Below are positions 39,320 to 50,055 of a stretch of DNA of 64,000 nt, one piece after another. Below the pieces are notes generated by a model that was given only the letters and a program-made list of their open reading frames with translations, was not told the DNA's origin and ran no database searches. How positions within the stretch are numbered: position 1 is the first letter of the stretch; every line of letters starts with the position of its first letter. The stretch is from NCBI GenBank assembly GCA_016125085.1, contig WGMM01000031.1, positions 124,001 through 188,000 on the forward strand, written 5' to 3'. Position numbers and translations under genes: made by a program. This DNA comes from a bacterium (GTDB lineage Bacteria > Planctomycetota > Planctomycetia > Isosphaerales > Isosphaeraceae).

Positions 39320-41080
39320 ATGTTGCGAGAACTCCGGATCCGTGACCTCGCTCTGATCGCCGAAGCGAAATTTTCGCTCGATTCCGGCTTCGTCGTCATT
39401 TCCGGCGAAACCGGAGCTGGGAAAAGTCTTCTGATCTCGGCAGTCGATTTGCTGACCGGGAAAAAGTCGGATGCGGCCATGGTCCGCCAAGGTGCCGAGG
39501 CCGCCGAAGTCGTCGGCATTTTCGACCTGACGAAACCCGGGGGCCATCGCCTCGTCGAGCAGATGCTCGGAACCGTCCCGGCACCGCAGACGATCGAAAT
39601 CAGGCGTCGCATTCCTGCAACCGGCGGCAAATCGACCGCTACCCTCAATGGCTCGCCGGTCTCGCTCAAAAGCCTGCAGACGCTGAGCAGCGTGCTGATC
39701 GATCATATCGGCCAGAACCAGACGCGCGGGCTTTCGGAGCCATCGACACGCATTGCCATGCTCGACCGCTACGGCGGTCTCGAATCATTGACCGATCGAT
39801 ATCGGGAATCACGTGACCGATACGAAACGGCACGGCGGAGGCGGCTCGAGGCCGAGTCGACGACGGCGGCGGCCTCAGCCGAAATGGAGCGACTCCGATT
39901 CGATCTCGAAGAACTCGATCGTCTGTCGCCCGTTCCGGGTGAACCACAGGAACTGATGGCAGAAGCGAAGCGTCTTTCGAAGGCCGACGAAATCCGCAGG
40001 CTCACATCTTCGGCCCATCACGCGATCAGCGAGTCGGAACCGGCAGTCCATGATCAACTGGCCCGAATCGCTCGCAAGCTCCTGCCGATCGCCAGCCTTT
40101 CGGCCGATCTCAGCCGAGCCCACGCGTCATTGTCACAAGTGTTGAATGACCTGGACGATATCGCCGCGACACTCTCGGACGCCGGCGAAGCCGCTCAGGC
40201 GGATCCCGGCCGATCCGACGCGATCGAAAAGCGGCTTTCGGAATACCGCCGGTTCGCCCGTCGTTTTTCGGTTACGGAAGACGAACTTTCGAACGTTCGG
40301 AATCGACTTCACGAACGGCTGGATTCGCTTGAGGGCAAGAGTCACGAGAAAATCGACGACGCCGTTCTTCGAACGCTTCTGGCCGAATGTCACCGATGGG
40401 CCGAAGAAGTCGTGCAGGGCAGGAAATCGGCGGCGGTCAGACTCTCGACCGCAATCCGGGCTCGCCTGCACCGGCTGGGAATGGAATGCGCCGAGCTGAC
40501 GATCCATGTCGAACCGGCAATGTGGCCTGAAAACTCGACGACATGGCCATCCGCGCCCGATTGCCCGGGGCAAGTCCAGTTTCTGTTTCGGCCGAACCCG
40601 GGCGAACCGGAGTCTCCGCTGGAACGGATCGCTTCCGGCGGCGAGCTGTCCAGATTGATGCTTGCATGCATGTCGTGTCTGGCCGATTCGGCAGGCACCT
40701 CGACGATCATTCTCGACGAAATCGACAGCGGCGTCGGTGGCCGTCTGGGCACGGAAATTGGTTCGTCGATCGCAGACCTCGCCAGGCATCATCAGGTCAT
40801 CTGCATCACGCACCTTCCTCAGATCGCGAGCCAGGCGGACCAGCATCTTCTTGTCAGAAAACGAACGGTCGCCGGCCGAACGACGACCTCCGTCCTCGAA
40901 CTCGAATCCCGGGAATCCCGCGTGGAAGAACTCGCCGCGATGCTCCGCGGCAAAAAAGCCGATGCGACGACACGTGCCGAGGCAGCGGCACTGCTCGAAC
41001 ATGCTCAAGCGGCCGATGCCCCGAAGACTCGCTCCGGAAAACCCCTAAATGGGATCAAGCGAGTACGATCGAACCGCTGA
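39320..41080 (+). CDS. recN: DNA repair protein RecN
   Basis: MLRELRIRDLALIAEAKFSLDSGFVVISGETGAGKSLLISAVDLLTG; ASGGELSRLMLA; IILDEIDSGVGGRLGTEIG; HLPQIASQAD. Confidence 0.95.
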   Translation: MLRELRIRDLALIAEAKFSLDSGFVVISGETGAGKSLLISAVDLLTGKKSDAAMVRQGAEAAEVVGIFDLTKPGGHRLVEQMLGTVPAPQTIEIRRRIPATGGKSTATLNGSPVSLKSLQTLSSVLIDHIGQNQTRGLSEPSTRIAMLDRYGGLESLTDRYRESRDRYETARRRRLEAESTTAAASAEMERLRFDLEELDRLSPVPGEPQELMAEAKRLSKADEIRRLTSSAHHAISESEPAVHDQLARIARKLLPIASLSADLSRAHASLSQVLNDLDDIAATLSDAGEAAQADPGRSDAIEKRLSEYRRFARRFSVTEDELSNVRNRLHERLDSLEGKSHEKIDDAVLRTLLAECHRWAEEVVQGRKSAAVRLSTAIRARLHRLGMECAELTIHVEPAMWPENSTTWPSAPDCPGQVQFLFRPNPGEPESPLERIASGGELSRLMLACMSCLADSAGTSTIILDEIDSGVGGRLGTEIGSSIADLARHHQVICITHLPQIASQADQHLLVRKRTVAGRTTTSVLELESRESRVEELAAMLRGKKADATTRAEAAALLEHAQAADAPKTRSGKPLNGIKRVRSNR

Positions 41081-41211
41081 AATTGGGCGTTCTTCACCGG
41101 AATCGCAACCCCGCTCAGATCGGCATGTTGGACAGCCCGCCGGATTCGGATAAGATCCAACGCAGACGATCGGGCTGGATTGACCTCTCTGACCATTTCG
41201 CCCCGGGATGA

Positions 41212-42753
41212 ATGGAAATGCTCCGCTGCCTGCTTGCCTGTTTCGCCGTTCTGAACGTTTCCGCTGCCCATGCCGGTATGGAACAGAACCGCCCGAACGT
41301 CGTATTCATCTACGCAGACGATATCGGCTATGGCGATTTGAGCTGCTACGGCGCCACGCGGGCGAAAACGCCCAACCTCGACCGACTGGCGCGTGAAGGC
41401 CTTCGGCACACGGATGCCCACTCGGCCTCAGCGACCTGCACGCCCTCGCGCTACGCCCTGCTCACGGGCGAATACGCATTCCGGCGCAATGGTACTGGCG
41501 TTGCCAGGGGAGACGCCTCGCTGATCATCGAGCCCGGCCGGTTCACACTGGCGAAGGCGTTCGACCAGGCCGGATACGCCACCAGCGTCGTCGGCAAATG
41601 GCACCTTGGCCTCGGGAATCCCGGTATGGACTGGAACGGGCCGATTCGCCCGGGCCCGAAAGATCTTGGCTTCGACGAACATTTTCTGATCCCCGCCACG
41701 GGCGACCGTGTGCCGTGCGTTTACGTGGAAAACGAAAAGGTCGTCGGCCTCGATCCGGCCGATCCGATAAAAGTGAGCTTCGACGGCCCGCTCGACCCGT
41801 CGGCTCCGACCGGCAAATCCCATCCGGAACTGCTCTTTCGCATGAAGCCCAGCCACGGGCACGACATGACGATCGTCGACGGCATCAGCCGGATCGGTTA
41901 CATGTCAGGCGGCAAGAAAGCCTTATGGGATGACGAAACGATGGCCGACGTGATCACCGAAAAAGCCATCGATTTCGTCGATCGCCATGCCGGCGAACCG
42001 TTCTTTCTCTTCTTTTCGACCCACGACATTCACGTTCCGCGCGTGCCGCACCCGCGATTCGTCGGCAAATCGGGCATGGGCCCGCGTGGCGATGCGATCC
42101 TCCAGCTGGATGATTCTGTTGGACGGCTTCTCGAAGCCCTCGACGCCCGCAAGCTCACGGACAAGACGATCGTGATCTTTTCGAGCGATAACGGCCCCGT
42201 CGTGGATGACGGTTACGTCGACCGTGCCGTCGAAGACCTGGGCAGCCACAAGCCCGCTGGCCCATTTCGGGGCGGAAAATACAGCAATTTCGAAGGCGGA
42301 ACGCGCGTGCCGCTGATTATCCGCTGGCCGGGAACGATCAAGCCCGGGACCGGGTCGGATGCTCTGGTCTGCCAGATCGATTTTCTGGCGTCTTTCGCCA
42401 GGCTACTGGGCCAGGAATTGCCGAAAGACGCTGGCCCGGATTCGTTCGAAACGCTGGACACGCTTCTGGGCCGCACTGCTGAGGGGCGCGATCAGCTGGT
42501 CGAACACGCAGGCGTCACGTCATTGAGGACAGGGCCATGGAAGTTCATCCCGGCGAGCAATGGCCCCGCGATCAACAAACTGACGAATACCGAGATGGGA
42601 AATTCCCGTAGCCCACAGCTTTACGACCTGAAGCATGATCCAGGCGAAACGCGGAACCTCGTGGATTCGGAGCAAGCCCGGGTCAAGAAAATGCAGGCAA
42701 TGCTGGATGCGATCCGCAAAGGTGAGCTGAGCCGCCCCGGTTTCGCCCGGTAA
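41212..42753 (+). CDS. Sulfatase (arylsulfatase, Cys-type formylglycine motif)
   Basis: RPNVVFIYADDIGYGDLSCYGA; SATCTPSRYALLTGEY (CxPxR); GKWHLG. Confidence 0.95.
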   Translation: MEMLRCLLACFAVLNVSAAHAGMEQNRPNVVFIYADDIGYGDLSCYGATRAKTPNLDRLAREGLRHTDAHSASATCTPSRYALLTGEYAFRRNGTGVARGDASLIIEPGRFTLAKAFDQAGYATSVVGKWHLGLGNPGMDWNGPIRPGPKDLGFDEHFLIPATGDRVPCVYVENEKVVGLDPADPIKVSFDGPLDPSAPTGKSHPELLFRMKPSHGHDMTIVDGISRIGYMSGGKKALWDDETMADVITEKAIDFVDRHAGEPFFLFFSTHDIHVPRVPHPRFVGKSGMGPRGDAILQLDDSVGRLLEALDARKLTDKTIVIFSSDNGPVVDDGYVDRAVEDLGSHKPAGPFRGGKYSNFEGGTRVPLIIRWPGTIKPGTGSDALVCQIDFLASFARLLGQELPKDAGPDSFETLDTLLGRTAEGRDQLVEHAGVTSLRTGPWKFIPASNGPAINKLTNTEMGNSRSPQLYDLKHDPGETRNLVDSEQARVKKMQAMLDAIRKGELSRPGFAR

Positions 42754-42761
42754 TTCGCACA

Positions 42762-44510
42762 ATGACCTCCAAGAGCCATGGAAATCCGCCCCCCATCACT
42801 TCCCAGGACGGGAATCCGGCAGAGCCCATGCCTTCGCCAATTCGGAAAAGGCTCGAAACACGTCTGGGCATCGTGCCGCACCTGATCCTGATGGCGACGA
42901 TTCTCGCCGCGCCCTGGTGGCTTTTCGGGCTGGGCCGGCTGCCAGGCTGGATCGCGCCCGATTCGGCCATTTCGACTTATGTCCATCAAAATCTGGCGTA
43001 TCGGCTCCATTCCGACGACTTCGCTTATATCGGGGCATCGCGTAACTGGGAAAGAACGGTCGACAATCTGTTCGTGCCTCACAATACCCACATCTGCCCG
43101 TCCTGGCGGCTTCTTAGCTATGTTGTGGTTCGCACCGCGGGCGATCTGGTTCATCTGCCCGACCTGATGAAGCAGGTCAGCTACCTGGGGATCGTGCTCG
43201 TCATGCTCGGGACGGGCCATTTCGTGGCTTACGAATCGAAAAGCCTTGCCCTGGCTTTCGCCGCGACAATTCTTGTTGGCGTGACATCGATCCAGCGGCT
43301 TTCGACGATCTGGTACTCCGCCGGGCAGACGCTCTGGGCCGGGGTCTTCATCCTCGGGGCCCTGATTCTGGCTCAGGAGGCGATGCATCGCCGCTGGAAC
43401 TGGTTGTGGCCTGGCGTTTTCGTATCGTGCTGGCTGGCAGGCGGATTCTGGACGATCGGCCATGCCGCTGGCCCGGTCACGGCAATTTACGTGATCGCGG
43501 CTTCGCGTGGAAGTCGACGGCTATTCGCTCTCATACCGGCTGCGGCGATGATCTCGGCCGTTGCGATCGCGCTGAGTTTCGGCGGCAAGGAGATCGACGC
43601 TTCGACCTCATTCCATGGCCGGTCGACACGTGAGGCTTTCGACCCGGTTCAGGGCCTTTCCCACACCTGCCATTCGATCATCGAAACGATGGTTCTGGCG
43701 AATCTCGGAATCGATGCCCGAACGACCGACATTCAAGCCGTCACGCTCACGCTGTTGCTGTTCGCTATCTGGTGCGCCTGGCATATCGGCAAGAAGAAAC
43801 CCGTCACTACTCTGGAATGGGTCGGAGGTGCTCTGTGCATCTCGGCCTATTGGGTGGAATGGTCGTTTCGCGGCTACTTTTCATGGAACAGCCTGAAGGG
43901 TGTCGTTTATTGGTACGACTCGATTCCCCAGATCGGGTGGGCACTGTTCGTCTCAGGCTGGGCCATGGCCGCTTTCATGCCTGGTGCTCAGCTGGCCGAT
44001 CCCCGTTCCTGGCCGAATCGCATGAAGCGAAAACAGGCTATGGCATTGATCGGCTTTACCCTGACGATGCTCGTTCTGCATCAATCGGAAGTCGACCGGC
44101 AACTGATCGAATCGATCCCGCCTCTCACTGCGTGGGAAGTCGAGAACAATTCGTTTCCGATCCCGGAACTCCGAAGGCTCAGGGCCGTGTATATCTGGGA
44201 CGAACGCGCCAAACGCATGACACGCCATATCGCCCGATTCCAGAATGCGGAATCGATCGCCCGCAAAGCTGGCTGGAGCGTCGCCGATCTCTCCGCCACA
44301 TTCGGAAGAGTTCGCATTCCCGGCATTCCGAAAGCCTACGATGGCGTCTATCTGATGAACCTGCCGCTCACTTCGGATCGTCCCGCGGACGCTTCAGCAG
44401 TTCGTCGGGCACTGGGCAGCCTTCTGGAAATCGAACCCGAAGCTCGCCCGCCGTGGCTCTCCACCGCTCCTGATCCCTGGCCACCGAAGGGCTGGGAAGA
44501 CACGCAATGA
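42762..44510 (+). CDS. Hypothetical polytopic membrane protein
   Basis: Many hydrophobic segments; no clear catalytic motif seen. Confidence 0.65.
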   Translation: MTSKSHGNPPPITSQDGNPAEPMPSPIRKRLETRLGIVPHLILMATILAAPWWLFGLGRLPGWIAPDSAISTYVHQNLAYRLHSDDFAYIGASRNWERTVDNLFVPHNTHICPSWRLLSYVVVRTAGDLVHLPDLMKQVSYLGIVLVMLGTGHFVAYESKSLALAFAATILVGVTSIQRLSTIWYSAGQTLWAGVFILGALILAQEAMHRRWNWLWPGVFVSCWLAGGFWTIGHAAGPVTAIYVIAASRGSRRLFALIPAAAMISAVAIALSFGGKEIDASTSFHGRSTREAFDPVQGLSHTCHSIIETMVLANLGIDARTTDIQAVTLTLLLFAIWCAWHIGKKKPVTTLEWVGGALCISAYWVEWSFRGYFSWNSLKGVVYWYDSIPQIGWALFVSGWAMAAFMPGAQLADPRSWPNRMKRKQAMALIGFTLTMLVLHQSEVDRQLIESIPPLTAWEVENNSFPIPELRRLRAVYIWDERAKRMTRHIARFQNAESIARKAGWSVADLSATFGRVRIPGIPKAYDGVYLMNLPLTSDRPADASAVRRALGSLLEIEPEARPPWLSTAPDPWPPKGWEDTQ

Positions 44511-44546
44511 GTCAAGCCAGCCCTGGCGGCGAACCGCGTTCCTGAC

Positions 44547-45182
44547 TCAGTTCGGTGCCGAACCGCTCGCACCAGGCAATTCAAGCCCGCTGAGCCAGAG
44601 CGTGAGCCCCGAGATCACGCAACCATGATGGATATCGCCAGAGGCGATCATGGCCGGCACTTCGCGTTTCGGAACCCATTGGACTGTAAGCTCTTCAGTC
44701 GGGTCGCCATGCGGCTCGGCGACTTTCCGGACATTCTTGATCGTGACGGTCCAGATCCGGCTGGTTCCAAGGCTCGGGAGCGACCAGAACGCACCAAGGC
44801 AGTGCGGGGCTTCGCCCTCATAGCCGGTCTCCTCGCGCAGCTCGCGAATGCCGGCCGTGATCGGATCCTCGCCCGGGTCGATCAGCCCGCCGGGCGTTTC
44901 CAGACTGTCGGACCTGGAACCGACGCGGAATTGGCGGACCATGAGCACCCTGTCGTCAGAGTCCGTGGCGATGACATGTACGGCATCGGCAATCTCGGCC
45001 ACGAAAAAGTCGTGTGATTTGTCGGAAAGTCTTGATGAATAACGTTCTTTCCTCAGCTTGAAGAGCCAGGTATCGAGCAGCTTCTGGTCGTGGCCCGGCA
45101 CAAAATTCCAGGAAGGCGCGCAAGAATCAGGCCAGCCTTCCGGAGGCGGCGAACCCGGATAATCCGAATCAGGCTGGCTCAT
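44547..45182 (-). CDS. NUDIX hydrolase (ADP-ribose pyrophosphatase-like)
   Basis: Nudix box GGLIDPGEDPITAGIRELREETGYEG. ATG at 45182 overlaps the upstream stop. Confidence 0.92.
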   Translation of the reverse strand: MSQPDSDYPGSPPPEGWPDSCAPSWNFVPGHDQKLLDTWLFKLRKERYSSRLSDKSHDFFVAEIADAVHVIATDSDDRVLMVRQFRVGSRSDSLETPGGLIDPGEDPITAGIRELREETGYEGEAPHCLGAFWSLPSLGTSRIWTVTIKNVRKVAEPHGDPTEELTVQWVPKREVPAMIASGDIHHGCVISGLTLWLSGLELPGASGSAPN

Positions 45183-46102
45183 TTTCGACTCTCCAAGACG
45201 ATTCTGACGACATCGACGACGCCATGCTCGGCGTTCGTCGGCGCCACCCAATGTGCATGACGGCGGATTTCAGGCTCGGCGTGCCCCATCGCGACGCCCC
45301 AGCCCGCTGCGGCGATCATCGGCACATCATTGGCGTCATCGCCGACGGCACAAATGCGATCAGGCGAAATGCCCCAGGAATCGCTCAAGGTCCGCAGCGC
45401 AGTCCATTTGCTGGCAGCGCCGTGAAGCACTTCGCACATCCAAGCGACATAATTCGGGCTTTTCTGCACGAATGTCCGGAACTTCGCCTCAGGCAGCCGG
45501 TCGTGTAACCGCCGTTCGATATCAGCGATCGCTTCACGAGATCCGGCGGCACAGACGTGGAAGTGGGCTTCGCCACCATCAACGACTCGCGACTGCCAGC
45601 CCGGTTCGATCCGGGCGAAACCGGTGTTCGATTTAAGGTACTGGTCAAAAAGCGGACAGCCGCTCGGGTCGGCCGCGGTGACGAAGTCCGGCCCCTCCAG
45701 GTCAGCGTCCAGAAAGCTCAGAGACGGAACCCCAGCCTCTTCGATCACCTCAAGGATGGCCCGCACTCGTTCGGACGAATGCTCGGCCCGCCAGAGAGTT
45801 CGTGCCGAAACCGGGCATTTCACGAGAGCACCGGAATTGCAGACCATCGGCATTTCGGAACCAATCGCCCTGGCGATGGCGGAAGCCCGGCGAAATCTTC
45901 TGCCCGTGCACAGGACGACACGCACGCCCGATTCCTCGGCTTCGCGCAGAGCGACACGGACCGATTCGTCCAGCGAACCCGATCGATCCAGAATCGTGCC
46001 GTCGACATCCAGTGCCAGTAATTCGATCGGCTGTGAAGGCCGGTCGAGTTTGCGTTCAAGAACGGGCTGATTCGCCATTCCCTGTCCGGCTCCGGCGTTC
46101 AT
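45179..46102 (-). CDS. HAD-superfamily Cof-type phosphatase
   Basis: IELLALDVDGTILDRSG; VRVVLCTGRRF; AVGDDANDVPMIAAAGWGVAMGHAEPEI. Confidence 0.93.
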   Translation of the reverse strand: MNAGAGQGMANQPVLERKLDRPSQPIELLALDVDGTILDRSGSLDESVRVALREAEESGVRVVLCTGRRFRRASAIARAIGSEMPMVCNSGALVKCPVSARTLWRAEHSSERVRAILEVIEEAGVPSLSFLDADLEGPDFVTAADPSGCPLFDQYLKSNTGFARIEPGWQSRVVDGGEAHFHVCAAGSREAIADIERRLHDRLPEAKFRTFVQKSPNYVAWMCEVLHGAASKWTALRTLSDSWGISPDRICAVGDDANDVPMIAAAGWGVAMGHAEPEIRRHAHWVAPTNAEHGVVDVVRIVLESRK

Positions 46103-47409
46103 CCGTGCGATCGGCCTTTCGATCGCAGACCGCGGACACTCTCGGGAAAGAGCGTTTCCTGCTCGACGAACCCTCCGCGATCGAACGGTAATTCGGCAAA
46201 GTCCCCCGCGAACGAAAGTTCCGGGTGGGCTTCGACATCGGCCTTCATCGCTTCGGAAACGTACAACCGGCTCAGCTCCAGCGTATTCGGCACGACGACC
46301 ATCCGCACTTCCTCAGGCTTAAGCCGCCAGCAAGTCTGCACCGCGGATTCCAGCACTTCCCGGTCGGTATCGAACGTGATCGGAATTCGGGCCCTTTCCA
46401 GGAAGCAGCTCGTGATGACATTGATGCGGAACGGCTCGGGGTCCATCTTGTCGACAATCCGCTGTGTCGCAAGGTCCGCGAATCCGATGCCGACGATATT
46501 GCCATGGCTTTCGTCGCTGACGTCCAGCACGGTCAGGCGGGTCACGACGGGACGCTCGAAGTCGGGCTGGGTTTCCACCATCAGACGCCCGATGACGTTC
46601 GGGTCCATGCCGGCCCCCGAGTAATTCTTGCCCAGCTCACCCACGACCAGGACGTCGATCTGGTCGAACGGAATCCGGCCCATGAGTTCACGGGACCTGT
46701 CCAGAAGCTTCGGCTCCCTGGCCATGACTTCATCGGGTTCCAGCGGCACGATCTCGGCCGGTTGGTCATCGACGTTCTCGACGATCGCCAGGCCAAGAGA
46801 AAACTTCGTGTTTTCGAGCAGGAACTTGCCCACTGCCGGCAGCACTTCCTTCATGCCGCGCAGGCCCAGCTTATGAATCTGTTCGGCCCCCAACCGCTTG
46901 CCGAAGCCGATGACCATCATCTTGAGGATGCCCGATTCGTAGTCGGACCGGAAATCGGTGTGCGACTTGATCCGGTTCAGGCATACGATCCCGTCGGCTT
47001 CGTAAGCCTGCTTATCGAAGTAAATCGGCAGGCCGATCGGGCTCGTGCCGATGACAAGCGTATCCATATCCGTAAGCACTTCCACGCCCAGGCTTTCAGG
47101 CGTGATGCCCTTGTCGGCCAGAACGTCGCGTTGCCCTTCGGCCGTTGCGGCTCCGTGCGAACCCATCGCAGCCTTCACGAAGGGGCGATATCCAAGCTCC
47201 TTGAGCGTATCGATCGTCGCCTTAGTGACTTCGAAGATCGAGTGTATGCCCCGGCTGCCGACACCCACGGCGATCCTGCCGCCCGCCGGAACACGTTCGC
47301 GAATGCGGCTTTCGAGGATGGCCCGGCGCACCGTGCCGGTGATGTCCTCAACCCGGGGACGTGAACGGTTTTGAACGACAGGAGCGATTCGAGGCAGGGT
47401 TCGGGACAT
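46099..47409 (-). CDS. DUF2088 / LarA-N-like protein (lactate racemase family-like)
   Basis: RIAVGVGSRGIHSIFEVTKATIDTLKELGYRPFVKAAMGSHGAATAEGQRDVL; GIVCLNRIKSHTDF. Confidence 0.82.
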   Translation of the reverse strand: MSRTLPRIAPVVQNRSRPRVEDITGTVRRAILESRIRERVPAGGRIAVGVGSRGIHSIFEVTKATIDTLKELGYRPFVKAAMGSHGAATAEGQRDVLADKGITPESLGVEVLTDMDTLVIGTSPIGLPIYFDKQAYEADGIVCLNRIKSHTDFRSDYESGILKMMVIGFGKRLGAEQIHKLGLRGMKEVLPAVGKFLLENTKFSLGLAIVENVDDQPAEIVPLEPDEVMAREPKLLDRSRELMGRIPFDQIDVLVVGELGKNYSGAGMDPNVIGRLMVETQPDFERPVVTRLTVLDVSDESHGNIVGIGFADLATQRIVDKMDPEPFRINVITSCFLERARIPITFDTDREVLESAVQTCWRLKPEEVRMVVVPNTLELSRLYVSEAMKADVEAHPELSFAGDFAELPFDRGGFVEQETLFPESVRGLRSKGRSHG

Positions 47410-47550
47410 CGCGATGACCGACTCGACAGGGATATGGATCGAAACCGAGGCCAGTGCCTCTATTCAACCATATCCGCCGCGTGCCGGACAGGCGAAAGCC
47501 GTTTTGCAGATTCACCAGCGGGAGTCAGCGAATCGAAATCGCTGCCCGCC

Positions 47551-47985
47551 TCAATAGGCCGACGGACGTCTCAGGCCGTAGCCGGGCCCGACCGTCGGGG
47601 CATAGGCACCGATCGGTGGCGGCGGCGGCGCGGCCTGGCCCTGCTGGTAAGGTGCCGCCCAGGTGCCATAACGGCTGGCTGGCTGCTGCACCTGGCCATA
47701 CGTATTCATCCGGTTGCCCTGGTTCCAGATGCCGGCGCCCCACTGATTCTGAGCGACCGCATACGGTCGCAGGCCACGGCTATAACCGGGCGAAGCGAAA
47801 TTGCTTTGCGTGCGAACGGCACCATAACCGGCGGTACCGTAGCTTGTTCCGTAATTACCAGGAGCGGCGTAGTAGGGCGATACGTTTTGCTGGGCCGGCA
47901 CGGTTCCGACACCGAACCAGATCAGGCCAAGGGGCAGAGACTTACGCCAGACCGGTCGAAAGCGACCCAGAGCCCATGAACGCAT
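47551..47985 (-). CDS. Hypothetical secreted Tyr/Gly/Pro-rich protein
   Basis: Signal-like N-terminus (SLPLGLIWFGVGTVPAQQN), low-complexity remainder. Confidence 0.5.
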   Translation of the reverse strand: MRSWALGRFRPVWRKSLPLGLIWFGVGTVPAQQNVSPYYAAPGNYGTSYGTAGYGAVRTQSNFASPGYSRGLRPYAVAQNQWGAGIWNQGNRMNTYGQVQQPASRYGTWAAPYQQGQAAPPPPPIGAYAPTVGPGYGLRRPSAY

Positions 47986-48238
47986 CGTACCACTCCTTCA
48001 GAGCGACAGAGCAGTTTGTCGCAACCACTTCCCTCTCGATGGCTTCCGACACTCCGGGAAACCATGCAAAAATACATCGCGGCCGAATCCCGCAAGGATC
48101 CGAGATTCGGTTTCCCAAAAATTCCCTGCCGGTTCTGCGTGCCTTGAGCTTCAGGCAAAATCTACGGTCTGAGCCGTAACCCAGGCCGTCCCGCGAGCGG
48201 GACGAAACGTAGCCGATATGCAACCAAAGCCTTTCCAG

Positions 48239-49936
48239 TCATGGTTTTTCGTCTGCGATCGCGCGGATGTCTTTCGGCGTGAGCGCGCCTCGATACAGCC
48301 GTACGTCGCCCAATTGCCCCCGGAACGAATCATGAACACCATACCCGACCCGGATCGAAGCATCAGGCGCAAGATCGAACGGTTCCGCTTCACTGGATTT
48401 TCTGCGTGCGACTTCCTTCCCATCCAGATAAAGGACCAGCGTCGCCCCTTCGCGAACGGCTGCGACATGGTGGAGTCCGTCGGCCAGTTCCCGGTCGTAC
48501 GTCACGTTTGCCCCAGCCTCATTCGACCAGACTCGGCCCGATGGCAATGTGCCGCAATAGAGCCGGCCACCGAATTCGGCGAAACTCCAGGCTCGGCGAT
48601 ATTTGACGTCGGGTGTCCGGTCAGTATTCCCGGCCGGGATCCAGCGCGTTCCGCCCTGGTAACGATAAACCGTCCCCGTGGGTAATGTTCCGCCGAAAAG
48701 CGAGCCCCCGTGCACGGCCATGCCCATCACTTCCAGCTCTTCACCCAGTCGGCCGCAATCGACCCAGGCCGCAGGTTCCTCCAACCGATAGACTTTGCCC
48801 TCCGGCCAGGTGGAAACGTACAGTGCTCCTCGATACACCGCGAATCCGTACGTCTGGGTATTCTTGCCGACCGCTCCCAGATCGGTCCAGGATTTCCCGT
48901 CGTACCGATAAACGTGGCCTTCGTCGTAGCCGGTCGCATAAAGAAGGTCATTGTGCACGGCGAGTGCTTCAGGCCGCTTGCCGCCGGGCGTATCCAGTGT
49001 CGTCCATTGACCGGTATCTTCCAGGCGGAAAAATCCGGCAGGTTTATAGAGAGATGAAGCATGCAGCCTGCCCTGAAAGACAACCAGCCCGCCCACGGCT
49101 TCGGACTCGCCGAGCCGCCCCAGATTTTTCCAGGAACCGTAGGGCTCCATGCGGAAGACCTCTCCCCCGAGCTGAGGATTATCCGATTCGGCAAGAGCTG
49201 AACCCGCCAGCCGGTATTTGCCCGAGCCGGCATGCAATCGCCCCTGATGCACCGTCAGGGACGTTACGGAATTGCACGTGATCGGCAGACGGCAGTCCTC
49301 CCAGCGGTCAGGTGGCACGAAGCGAAAGACGCCGCCCTTCCCGGTCGGCGAAGGATCGCAAATGCCGACATAAAGTGAACCGTCGAAAACGGTCATCGCC
49401 TGCACGTAGACCGAACCGCCTGGTCGGCCGTGATCGGTCCAGGGCGTATCGAAATCACCGTTCCGAACCCCGAAATGGATTTGCCTGTGATTCGACCGGC
49501 TGTGCACCAGCCCGCTGCGGCTGGTGATGGATAGCATCCAGCCACGCCCGGTTTCGTGGTCGAACTGGTTGACGATGTCGCCCGGCAAGTCGTCGTCAGA
49601 ACCGGTCAGGTCGATGCGTGCCATGACCGTGAATGGGCCACGTCGCACAGCGAGGCGATCGTCCCGAATGATTTCGACCTGACTCGTGCGGCCATTCCAG
49701 GTCGCCAGCGAGCCTTTCTTCCCTGTTTGCGCACTTTCGGACTCGAAACGAACGTCAGCGGCTCGGGCTTCGAGCTTCAGCGGCCCTGCATCGCGAGCAT
49801 CATTTTTCAGAGGCAATTGCAGCAGCGGTTCAGCGGCGGGCACGGAAGCGAGCAGCTGAAAAATCGAGGTCAGGGCGAAACAGGCAAGGTTTACGGACCG
49901 AAGATTCATCGAATTGCGGATTTTGCGATAGCACAT
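48239..49936 (-). CDS. Secreted LamG/concanavalin-like domain protein with Kelch-like central repeats
   Basis: LPLKNDARDAGPLKLEARAADVRFE; repeated 'W..LGRLG...V.GLAV..G.LY' units; C-terminal HHVAAVREGATLVLYLDGKEVARRKSSE...GQLGDVRLYRGALTPKDIRAIA. Confidence 0.75.
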   Translation of the reverse strand: MCYRKIRNSMNLRSVNLACFALTSIFQLLASVPAAEPLLQLPLKNDARDAGPLKLEARAADVRFESESAQTGKKGSLATWNGRTSQVEIIRDDRLAVRRGPFTVMARIDLTGSDDDLPGDIVNQFDHETGRGWMLSITSRSGLVHSRSNHRQIHFGVRNGDFDTPWTDHGRPGGSVYVQAMTVFDGSLYVGICDPSPTGKGGVFRFVPPDRWEDCRLPITCNSVTSLTVHQGRLHAGSGKYRLAGSALAESDNPQLGGEVFRMEPYGSWKNLGRLGESEAVGGLVVFQGRLHASSLYKPAGFFRLEDTGQWTTLDTPGGKRPEALAVHNDLLYATGYDEGHVYRYDGKSWTDLGAVGKNTQTYGFAVYRGALYVSTWPEGKVYRLEEPAAWVDCGRLGEELEVMGMAVHGGSLFGGTLPTGTVYRYQGGTRWIPAGNTDRTPDVKYRRAWSFAEFGGRLYCGTLPSGRVWSNEAGANVTYDRELADGLHHVAAVREGATLVLYLDGKEVARRKSSEAEPFDLAPDASIRVGYGVHDSFRGQLGDVRLYRGALTPKDIRAIADEKP

Positions 49937-50055
49937 CAGCGGCCGGTTCCTTCGTGAAGCAGGTCGATCGATCCGGAAGCCCCGGCAAAATAGCCGCTCG
50001 CGAGATGCCCGAACGATCCGTGGACATTCTAGCCCAGTCCGAGACGTGATTCACC

